From Fragum whitleyi (taxonomy: Eukaryota; Mollusca; Bivalvia; Cardiida; Cardiidae), in contig OX411548.1 of assembly GCA_948146395.1 (NCBI GenBank), positions 35,968,912-36,032,911 on the forward strand: a DNA stretch of 64,000 nucleotides. The letters run 5' to 3'. The translations under genes and the position numbers were made by a program. The notes under the pieces were generated by a model, which was not told the origin of the DNA, searched no databases, and saw nothing but the letters and a program-made list of their open reading frames with translations. Positions 12,801 through 24,800 of this stretch are shown in pieces (position 1 is the stretch's first letter; each line of letters starts with the position of its first letter).

Positions 12801-15800
12801 TGTGGGTAACCAAACCCCAATAACTTTAGCTAAGTGAACAAGCTGAATTACTAGGTTTTGGTTACCAAACACTAAAATGTGTTAGGGTTTTAGGATACAG
12901 TTTCATGCATTAACCCTTGTCATGCTGAACCCGGAATATTCTTGATTTGGCAGGAGCTATAGACAAGCATCAGCCTGCACATATGTGCAGTCTGATGTTA
13001 GTCTACACCACCTGTTTCTCACTTTCAAACCAGAATCGTCAATAGATTTAGTTTTTCAAATAAAAATTGACCTACAGTTGGTACTTTCAGTGCTTTTTTC
13101 CCTTTGATTTTGATGAAAATTTTTATCCAAAATTTATTCAGCATGACAAGGGTTAACTGTAATTACTGACTAACTTTTGCAAGAACCCACAATATTGAAA
13201 AGTAGACTCTCCTAATCATGTCACAGTGTAGCCACACCCTGCCAGGTGAATAATAATGCAGAATACATAGAGGATATTGAATGAGTGGTCATTAGATAAC
13301 AAATTAATTAAACAAGTCATCTATAAACAGATAAAAACGAGGCTGCGCCAAGTTTTTTTTCTGTTTTAGATGACGACTTTAATAAATTTGGTATTTTATG
13401 AGCACAAATTTTATACGACGTTAATTTTGTGATGAATCAGGAAATTATGATAAATATTGATCAAGTTATTCCGCGAAACATATAATGCTGTTTGCGAAAT
13501 GACGTCAGCAAATCCATTATGAAGTCATTTTCAGATAGAAAATCTAACATTGATATCTGTTTTTAGCTCATTTCCACTAGTGTAATAACACCCATGTAAT
13601 ATCAAAAATATTCAACTTTTTTTTCACTCTTGCAACGTAGTTCATATTATAATTTTTGTTTATTAAAGATATAAAATAAATTAAGTAAATTCTCACTTAT
13701 AAAATAATCATACAGTAGAATGAATTAGGTTCTTTTCTTAACCTAAAGATTATTTGTCAGACCTTGTTTTAGATAGAAAAACTGCAATAATGTAGTTTAC
13801 ATTTTGTCTTTTAGCAAGCCATCATGGATCTGGTATTTGAATTATTCCACTTAACTGTACCTGTGTGGACAGCAGACTTTACTGAAGCCTTAATTAGCAT
13901 TGGTATGTATGGCTCTTTTTATATCAATGAATTCAATGGGATGTTTTTTTCCTTTACGACTATTTGTCTACCACCAATGGGTTGATAATAGTAGACATAG
14001 ATGTAGGATAACAGCTGGAGGCTAGGAAGGGATGTGATGCTATTGGTAGTACTGTTGTGAGAAATATAATAAAACCATTGAAATGTGCCCAAGCCACTGC
14101 TATATGACTGAAATGATGTTGAAAGCAGTATAAAATCCCATTTAAGCATACAAACAAATCAAAGGACTTCAAAGGATACCAGTGTGTTTTTATGTTTCTA
14201 ACTCGCGGTTATTATATGTATTATTTTGAGGGGTCTGTGCAAAGCAATTGTAAGAGTCATATATTTATAGACAATTACAATTATTTTGCGCTGACCCCTC
14301 AGCATCTACATTTACAGATCACTCCAAGATGGTAGAGGACTGGCGACTGACAGATGGGTTTGTGGCTCATGAGGGAAGATGTGTTCTATCTCATATGGCT
14401 AAAATTAGGTTAGTAGATATTTAAAAGAGTTAGCCACTAACTATGGTCAGTGTCTATGAATATGTAAGTCTATGCAATTATTACCAGCAAACCCCACAAT
14501 AAAGGTGAATCTTACTTGAGCCTGTGTGTGACATTTCCGACAATTTTGCATATGCGCAAAGCAAAGCATCTGATCAGCTTTTGCAGCTGCACAATCTGAC
14601 CAGATGCTCTACTATGGGCTCTGCAGATAGATATGGTCTGAACCCCTCTTTCTGTAGTAAGCAAAAATTATTACTGCTTTGTGTGGTCGCATTGACTGCT
14701 CATTGATTGTGTCTTGCAAGCATGCAAAATTGCTGGAAATGTCACGCACTGGCTTACTTGGTAACAGTGTAGTATGTGTCGTAACATAAGCACCTTTACT
14801 CATCCAGAAATGATTACATCATAAAATATGGTCATAAAATACAATACTGCTGACTACTTATATAGGAGTACTTTAGATTAGCAAGACAGTTACTTGAATT
14901 ATATTTACACTTTAAATAATTTCGCTGCTAAGTAAGTTTTAGGATGTAATTTACATACATTGACATTTGTTGTGCCAAACACTGAATATTTCTGCTTTGG
15001 CATATGTGCAGTCTGACCGTAGTCTTTACATCCTGATTATCCTTCTTAAGATAGTGGACCCATTAAAATCCATAATGTTTTGAAAGTATTGCTTGGAAAT
15101 TAAACATTTCTTTATGGCCATTTAAAGATTGATAGATTAAGGTGTGTTAGATGAAGTCATGGTGACATCATTTAGTATGTGATTCTACATATGTGTAAGA
15201 CAAGGATATCTCTGAAGGCTGTTCATTAAAGAAGACAGGGCAAGCTATATTATAAACATTATCTTTTCTTGTTTTCTAATTTAGACCAAACCTAGTAGAA
15301 AGTCATCAAGCCCTCCTACTATCAGCATGGATTGGAGCAGGTATATTAGATGTAAGTCATTAACACTCAGTTGTATGATTATGAATGTCCATGATTACAA
15401 GGAAAAGATATTTGGATAAAGAGAACAGTAGAAAACTCATATTAATGGATTCTGTAATTTAGATGATATTTTTGTACCTATGAAAAGATCTCAATTTCAA
15501 TTACTGCCTAAGAACTCTACAAATTTTACAAAAGATTTAGGTTTAATGACGGAAAATAAAGTGTTTAAAAAATTGTTTTTACCCTGAAAGAATATAGTTC
15601 ATTCTACATGAAGCAACATAACAATAACAAAATTCAAATGTATCTCATAGGACCTTAAACTCAAAGCTTGATAAAATTAATGACGCTCTTATTTTTTATT
15701 CAGGCCCTGGTTGAAGTGATTGTAACCACCGATAATGAATTGTTTGTTAGAGCAGTGGTGCTGCTAGGAAACCTTCTTCACCTTGTAAGTTAGATAATAA

Positions 15801-18800
15801 TATTGATGGCTCAGCGCGAAACAGTTGTAACTGCCTACAAACATATATGCAGTTACAACTGTTTTATGCTGAGCCATCAATATGGCGTATGTTGAGTGAG
15901 TGAAATAATCCTATTGAATAAATATGGTATTATGCAGGTGTAATAACACTTATGGAATAACTTTGTACATGAGCTCAGAGATTATGCTTACAACTTTGTT
16001 TCACCCCCAAAATGACATCCAAACGTCTCAGACAGGGGCACTTATACTTTCTTACAATTTGTCTCTAACCATGGGTTGATAATTGAAGACAAAGTGTTGT
16101 GCCTAGGTCAGAAATTTTGGGGGACACAGGTGTCCCCCTACCTTAATTTCAAGGGGACATTGGGAAATTTGGGGGGACAAACTAAAACACCTTCTAATTT
16201 GAGTATAATTTTCTGTCCTTGCTGGATAGCTTCAATGCTGGTTTCAAGTCAAATTCTTTTGGAAATTTCGTTCCTCCCCTTTTTTGTGGAAGAAGATGAC
16301 TGGGTCATGTCGCTGTCTGCATTGGCAGACGTAGACGGCGCTGGATCGGAGGTTTCACAGCCGTCTCCATCGATTCAGCGTCGTCTGCTAGTTTTCTACT
16401 TTTTCCTGACATAAAGTCAGTCAAGCGCATCTGTTGTTTTGCCATTTTAAATTTAGTAACAATTTAAAGACTGGTGCTCTTTATTCTATATTAAAATCGG
16501 CTTAACCAAATGGTGATTTTTGGGGTCACAGTCAAGTTTTTGAAAGTGCGCTAATTATCCGACTGGTTCACAATATTTTACATCAATATCTGCAAAATTA
16601 AATGGTTAATTTTGGTCCACAGTCAAGTCTTTATAGGTGCACCGTGTAGGCGTAACAATAGACAATGCGTGAAATATACTATCATAACAAATATAAACGC
16701 CAATCGATTAGGACTTTTTTCGTAAGTCTATTACAGAAATCAAAGATTGCGGAATTCTGAGCGCGCCCGAAATCCCGCAATTGCTTAGATTTTAGGGGAC
16801 ATTGGGAATAAATTTGTGGGAATCCCGCGATGGCGCGGCCTAGGCACAACACTGGAAGACCTATGTGGGACAAGAGATGGAGGCTAGGAAAAGACGTAAT
16901 GGTAGTACTGTCCAGGGAAATACCAGGAATCTATTGTTAGGTGCTCCAGCCAATGCAATATGACTGAAAGATTGTTAAAACAAACAAAAGACCTCCTAAT
17001 TCTTTTAATAGTGTCATTTACAATGTATTAGATGGAAAAGATGTTTATAACCAATTAAATATTTTATAAATTTATTGTAAAAAATTATGTCATAAACAGA
17101 GTATCAAAATTATGTTTAGAAATTCCAAATTCATTCAACCAGTCAAAGACATTGCAAAGCCTATATTTTATGAAGACTTGTTTGAGTAATTCAGAATTTA
17201 ATGACTACTCATTTAATATCTTCTATTTAGCTTGATATCATTTAAAAGTAAAGTCAATAATGTTTGTATTCTTCAATGGTTAGACACAAATGATGATTAT
17301 AACTGTTCAATTTTCAGGCCAACCAATTATTACCACCAGAATGTAGTCACCATAGTCATTACCTCCCCTCATTGATGGCCCTCGCCACCTCTTTCGACAT
17401 TCCCAACACACAGAGACAGTAAGTGACCTTAAATCTTGTATAGAAATGTACTCTGTAATCATTACCCCCCCTTTCATTGATGACCCTTGCCTCATCTTTC
17501 AACATTCCCAACTCACAGAGACAGTAAGTGACCTTATTTATTTTATTGAAATGTACTGTAATCATTACCTCCATTCATTGATGGCCCTCGTCTCATCTTT
17601 TGACATTCCCAATACTCAGAGACTGTAAGTCTTTTTATGCCCCCGTATCGAGAGATCGGGGGCCTATTGTTTTACTCGTGTCCGTCTGTCTGTCTGTCCG
17701 TCTGTCTGTCCATCCATCCGTCCGTCCGTCTGTCCGAAAACTTAACCTGAAAACTTAACCTTGCCAATATCTTCAAGCCTATTCAAGATACAAATCTAAT
17801 ATTTGGCATGATGATAGATCTCAATGATCCGCATCCGCTGGTACCAAAGTCAAGGCCATGTGACAAGGTCAAGGTCATCTGTCAAGGTCAAACTTTAAAA
17901 AAAAAAATGCCGTTCCGGGGGCATTCGTGTTTCACAAACACATCTTGTTTAATATTAAAATCTAGTATCCATAATCATTAACTTCAATTGAAACATCTTT
18001 TTAGGAGATTGTCTGCCTCTGTTGCCTAGTGGTAAATGCACTCGACCCGTGACCTGGAGGTCCGTGGTTCGATCCCCACTGTCGCCAGGGTGTGTCTTTG
18101 GGCAATATACTTAATAGCCAGCTCCAGTTCAGCAAGCTGTAAAATTGGGTAGCAGTGGGTTTAAACCACTGCCTCTCACTCAGGGACATGAAAACATCAG
18201 GATTGTGTGTTCGAGAGCGATTCTATAGGCTTAAGCCTCCGTCGCAATCGAACTAAAATAAATTAGTATAAAATAAACATCTTTTCACCATTTCCCATAA
18301 AGAAAGACTGTTAGAATCACCTTAAAACTTGTTTAAGAATGGTGACACCATAGTCATTATCTATTTTCATTGATGGCTCTTGATTCTTGTAATAGTACTA
18401 AGAATTAACCCTTGTCATGCTGAAACCAGAATATTCCTGCTTTTGCAGGAGGCATAGACATAGATCAGTCTGCACATATGTGCAGTCTGATCTTAGTCCA
18501 TGATAGTAGCTGGAGGCTAGGAAAGGATGTAGTGGTAGTACTGGCGTGAGAAATACCAGGAATCCATTGTTAGGTGCTCCAGCCGCCGCGATATAACTGA
18601 AATAATGTTGAAAGCAGCGTAAAATCCCATTCAATCAATCAATCTTAGTCCATACCACCTGACTTTCCTGTCGATCCAGAAAAAGTTTAGAAATAATGTT
18701 TTTGAAAAATTTCCATACTTCAGTTACGGCAATCAGTGCTTTCAGCATTTCTATTTGAATGCAATTTTTCAAATGTTTTTATTCAGCATGACAAGGGTTC

Positions 18801-21800
18801 AAACAAACAAAAAAACCTCAATAGCAATAGCCATGTATACCATTTCAATGGCTCGGCACAAAACAATTGTAACTGCCTATAAACATATAGGCAGTTACAA
18901 CTGTTTGGTGCTGAGCCATTGATTTCACATTAGCGATCAAAGGTTAGACCACTGTTTAAAACTGTTACAGATAAACTGTTACTATAATTATTTCAGCCAA
19001 GCCAGTATAGCAGTTAGTTATTTAGACCGAATCCATTCCTTAAAGAAGAGAGGTGCAATACCCTGTAGTTTGTATTTAGATCAGCAGATTAAAGTGTCCG
19101 GATGTTACAGAGATAGACCCCAGTCTTTCAACATGCAGAAAAATAAACTCTTGGATATACATATAAGAAAGGTAATTAATGTTGTCATATTATTTTGAAC
19201 TATTGAGAAACCTTTGTAATTATTTTAAAGGAATTTCATCTACAGAGAAAAAACATAATTCTTGGGTGAATAATATTTTCAACCTTGTTCTTGAATTAAA
19301 ATCTGATTTTTAGCTCGGCTGTTTTCGGAGAAAACCCGAGGTATTGCTATAGCCTCTGTGTCGTTGTCGTCGTTGTCGTAGTCGTGCAAAAACTTCGACA
19401 TTTTGTTATATCTCTGGTTCTACTAAAGGCATTCACTTGAAACTTGGCACACATGTTCACCATCAAAAGAGCAACCTATACTATCAAGGGGGATAACTCT
19501 AGATGCATTTAGTGCAAATTATGCCCCTTTTTCGTTTTAGATTTTTTCCCACAATCCAGCACTAGACAGCCGAGCGTAGGCACCCGTAGGCGGTGCTCTT
19601 GTTTTTACAGGGCTTTAGGTTAATAAACTTTTTATCTTGTACTTGAATTAAATTCTAACATTATGTGTTACAGGGTTTTAGTCTGACATCAACAAAATAG
19701 GGTCAAAAAGACTCAATCTTTGGGATCTTAGGGGTCCTTTCTTAAATTTTGGGAGTCCCTGCTTTAGGTATAGACTATTGTTTTAAGGCTATAATCTTGT
19801 ATTTTGTAGATTCAGAGCTTTTCCTTGGTTGAAGATAAAGAAATTGTTAGAAGTATATTTGTTATCTTTAGGGTCCCACTTGAGGAAAGAATTGAAGACT
19901 GGTCAAAGCAGTCTTCAATTTTTTTCTGAATAAGAGCCCCAGAGAGTCTTCAGGACTCACATCACCTAGTTTTTAGGGTTATGACTACTTTATTTTGGCG
20001 TCTCAGATGCGTAAAACCTGCATCCCTTAAAACCATGGTGTTACCCCTATCTCTCTTGGTTAAAAAATTATATTTTGCCTTTCAGTTCTAAGTATTTTAT
20101 AGTCTGTCAAGTCAACTAACCCAGGTCATGCTGTCAAAAATTGTTGCTTTTAGTTATAAATTGTTATATTATTCGACTTGAAAAGAATGTGTATGTCTAT
20201 TTGACAGTCCAAAATTAATCAGAAAAGGTTCATAAGTAAGACTGGTTTAAACAGCATGCATCTCTTATTTCAGAGGGCCGGTTCCTCAGAAGAGTTTTGT
20301 CTGCAGACATTAAAAGATACACAGGTTGTGGCAACTAAGGAGAATAAAAATTGGAACTGGGATCTTGCAGATTATGTCTTAAAGGTACCTCTCTCCTTTC
20401 TACTGGACCTAAACATTTTGGCATGACGACTTTAATGTCCAAACGGTACAGGAGCTTGACTTTAGACTTTCAGGTGTGGTGTCAATTCGGAACACCACTC
20501 GGCCAATCTCACGATCAACCTCTGATGTACATAGACAGACTACTTTTAAAAATTACGGGAAAACCTTGGAAAAAACCGATGATGTCAGTTAAAATGGCCT
20601 TAGCCCTCGAAACTGTGAGTGAAAAAATTCGATGTTGCCAATGCTACTCGTCAAAAGTCACTGGCGTGAAACCATCGTATCCTAATATAAATATCTTAAG
20701 AATCTTTAATAACAACTGAAAAAATCTTAATTTTTGAGAATGATTCGTTATTCTCAAAAATTTAGATTCTTTAGCCGTTATTTACTGTAAAAGATATAAA
20801 TCTACAGTGCTAGTTTTTCTTACACTGTTTACCCCTAACAAAATGCACGATTTTGTTACATACCCATCCGCCTTCCGTACATCTGAGGTCTGTTGCTGTT
20901 TACGGAAATGGTCGAGTGATGTTCCGAATGTCAGGTGTGGTGTGAAGGTTGTGGTTTGAGCCCTACATTCAGCTGGATGTTTTTGTGGGCTAATACTTAA
21001 TAACCAGCCCAGCTTAAACTTTGGTAGTAGTGAGTTAAAGTCACTGCCTGGCTCTTTGTAAGGCGGGTGAAAACATCCAGATTGAGTTTTCAAGAACATC
21101 TTAGTAAGCTTAAGCTTTTGTTGCAAACTATCATAAAATAGAATTATATTATAATAAGTTGAACAATTTTGCATGTCAAGAATGTATATAGTGTAAATTG
21201 AAGTAAAAAAATCAAAGAGAAATAAGGTTTGTTTCAATGACTTCATATTTAATGTTTATTTTTGTGAATTTACTTGGTAAGAAAACTATTCCTGAAGCTG
21301 TTTTGTACTTCTGCATTGGTATGATCAAAATGTAATGCTTTACTTACTGTTTATTAAACTTATTCACATTTCAACTTTTGTTGCAATTTGACCTTTGTTT
21401 ACTATATTCTAATTCAGGGGTCCAGATTAGAGGGGGGGGTAAAGCCAGTCTAAAATCTTTATTTCCGAATAAAACCCTTATGTTGTGGGTACTCTCGATG
21501 GGCCATTTTAAATGAGTACCAAAAACATATGACTAAAGCTAGAAATAATGAAATACCTTTATCTAAAACCAAAATCCCCGCTATCCTTAGATCTTTTATT
21601 TCCTATAATTGGTTTGTTAATGAAATTCTTGAAATTCTTTGTATACAGTGGCCTGATGACAGAATGAAGAAATTAGAAGACCAAACATATCAAAGGTAAT
21701 TATGTAACTGCAGCAATTTATACACATACTTACACATGAAATATAGGAGTTAAGCATTTATAAGCTCCTATTGTCATGGCAGAGTGTCCATCATGTGAGT

Positions 21801-24800
21801 GTGTCCATGCGAAAAATTTTCTTTAAAAATCTTCTCCTTCTAAACAAATGGAATAAAGGAAATTTTGCAGAAATGTTTTTTGGGTGACCTTCTTCTAAAG
21901 TCGTTCAAGAAATTTAGATTGACCCTCAAATATGGGCATGGCAGGAAGGGACTTATTTTCATGATAAAATCTTAAAAAATCTCCTCCTAAACCATTGGCC
22001 CCATTTGAAACTTGGTATGAAAGATCCTTGAGTGACCCTCCTCTAAAGTATTTTGAGGTATTTGGAATGACCCCAAGTATGGGCGGAGCTTTTTTTATGC
22101 CCCGTATCGAGAGATCGGGGGAATATTGTTTTACTCATGTCTGTCTGTCCGTCCGTCCGTCTGTCGTGTCTGTCTGCCCGTCCCTCTGTCCAAAAAATTA
22201 ACCCGAAAACTTGACCTTTACCTTTTCTCCAAAAGTATTTGACATACAAAGCTGTACACCAAAGTCAAGGTCATGTGACAAGGTCAAGGTCATGTGACAA
22301 GGTCAAGGTCATCTGTCAAGGTCAAACTTTAAAAAAAAATGCTGTTCCGGGGGCATTTGTGTTTTACAAACACATATTGTTCATTTCATTAATCTTTAAA
22401 AATCTTCTCCTCCATAATCATTAGGGGAGTGGCAGGGTGGGGCTTATTTTCACTTGGCTTCAATGAAACTTGGCATAAATGATACTTTTATGATTGGGGG
22501 GGGTACATTAATGTGTTCTCAACTCATTAATCAATTATGAAATTTGGTTGTCAATTATCACAATAGGAACCCCAAACCAACGGAGTATTGTTTATAATCG
22601 ATTAATCTGCCCTTCTCAAGTGACTATTCTAATAAGGCTGGGTGTATGTGCAAGGTGATTTTAAGGCTTAAAAAGGTGCAAATTTGAGATTTTCTGAAAT
22701 TTCACACACAGGCTAAGTTCAATAATCAACTTGCTTGAAATAGTTCAGCATACCACTTTTTCTGGCCAAAGGGCAGAAATATGATTATTTTGCCTAAACA
22801 TGGTAATCCCAATACGATTCTACATCAATCCATGATGAATATACATTTCAGTTAAACTCAATAAAGCTTATTATTAGTTGTCATTTCTCTCTATACTACA
22901 GGTTTATTCGTAGATTAGTGTATTTCTTCAAGCCAACCAATCACTTGTTTTCGAGGATGGAGAGCGATCATGAACAAGAACAAAAGATAGCTTCTGTTGG
23001 GTGTCAGTTGGTGGATTTTCTAGTCAGATGTGATCAGGTAATTATTGCTATTTCATAAATGAAATGAAAAATATTGTAAATGGAAGTGATGTTTGTAAAA
23101 AAAAACCTTTGTACAAAGATTGTTTAAGGTATAACTAAATGGTAAAGACCATTGACTCATTAAAGGTAAAATGTCTTTTTTTTAATTCTAAACACAAAAT
23201 GCTAATGTACCATAGTTCAACAGTTTTTAACCAACATGGTTAATTATGTCCTTATATTTTCAGGAGGAAGGTCTCAGAATGCTTATGGACTTTTTATCAG
23301 ATGTGTCGCTCTGCTTGTCTGAGGTAACGCTCGTATTTTATCTCCAGAGGATTAAATATTTTTAGACAAGTTCCTTATAAGTCAAAGATAGCCATTTTAT
23401 GAGATTTTTTTACAATTAAACAGGTATCCAGTGTTGTTAATAATTTCACTCTCATATTAATAAACACATACTTAACTACACTTAATTTTATTTGAGTTTT
23501 TATCATGATTAACTTTTTCAGCCACTTTCTTGAATGAGTTCTTTTGAAGGATCATGCTCTTTTGTGGAAATAAAATGCAGTGTATTAAATGTACTTTGAT
23601 ACTGTTGTTTCAGGTTGCATTACAAAGGATTGCCCCAGAATCTGTACTGAGTGCAGCCAATGTTATCAATACACTAAGTCATTACTATTTCCTGTTTATT
23701 GGCCGTATTTCTCAGATAACTGTTGGTGAACGGTACTTAGAGAAGGCAGGAATCTTCCAGTAGTAAGTATCGTTGAACTATTGTTAGATATGTACCTTTG
23801 TTAAGAGGTGAAGAGGTTTTTTGTTGATTTCATTGGGGTATAAACCAAAAGCCTTATCACACTTTATGAATACACAATTTCATACATGAGTGTGATGATG
23901 TTTTAAGTTTGATACCTCTATGAAATCAACAAATATTATCTTCATATCTTATCAATTAATATCATGAAGCAAAAATGTAAAGATTTCTTAACATTAGTGG
24001 AGTTTTCCTGTGGGACTACTTTTTGCAGAAGCTAACAAAATAGCTGCGTTATCAAAATTAATAACATGGAGAAATAAAATCAATTTTTCAAGCAATCAAA
24101 ATGTGCAAAATCTGATTGAATCAACTAGAATTAAATTATTTTGAAATGAATGAGAAATTGTCATAGGGTGACAAATATGTTATAAATACAGCTTAAATAT
24201 TTTAGCTGTATTTACAGCATATAGGTCACCCACCAAAGATGTATCATTTGTTTATCTTCTAAAGATACTTAAACCTTTATGACTGCAGAACTTATTCAAA
24301 AGCATCAAGAAGCTTAAACAATAACTCTTTAACAATTGCCCATACTCTAGACCATCAAACCTTCATCTTAAAATGATTTCAATTGGTTCATTATGTTAAA
24401 TTCAATGTTAATGTACTTAAACTTATATAATCCAAAATTTATTTTACAACTAAATTTCTTATGTATTTATATTCATGCAGCACATGTCATTTCCAGGTCC
24501 GATTTGGTTTGCAGAACATGTCAATTTTAGTGCATCCCTCCTTACAAAAATTTAATGGATAAGGAGATAATTTAAACATTTTATGGATGAAGCCACTTTG
24601 GTGTTTTTTTGTTTTTTTCCATTCTAATTTAAAGCTTGCAGCTGTAGTTATCAATGTGTTATTTTTTCTTCCAGTTTATTAGACATTGTGTCCTCCGCAC
24701 CACAAGATAGTTATGTAAAGTTGATCACCTCTAGTCTGTACTATGGTAAAGATGGAAACAGTAGAGCTGTGCTGTCTAAAGCATTAGTTGCAGCACCAGA

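Larger units (their letters stand above)
16040..16985 (+). mobile_element. SINE family A copy split by an hAT element
   Basis: The 5' part (TTGTCTCTAACCATGGGTTG) stops at 16090 and the 3' part resumes at about 16855 (GACCTATGTGGGACAAGAGA, GGCTAGGAAAAGACG, TTGTTAGGTGCTCCAGCC). The gap holds the element at 16091-16854. Confidence 0.7.
17340..18390 (+). repeat. Tandem array of exon 12 and its donor, about five copies
   Basis: Copy 1 is the exon itself. Copy 2 (about 17457-17531) and copy 3 (about 17560-17632) repeat CATTGATG...CATCTTT, ACATTCCCAA and CAGAGAC, each followed by GTAAGT; spacings are 105 and 101 bp. Copy 4 (about 17965-18310) is split by a SINE, and copy 5 (about 18343-18390) keeps ACCATAGTCATTAT and CATTGATGGCTCTTG. 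A family b element separates copies 3 and 4. Confidence 0.8.

Noticed and set aside
16076..16414. 112-codon + strand ORF
   Set aside because: It crosses the SINE/hAT border; the plausible coding relic there is on the minus strand.
18002..18090. Possible tRNA gene with a good B box GGTTCGATCC
   Set aside because: No proper acceptor stem; it continues into a SINE body with target duplication.
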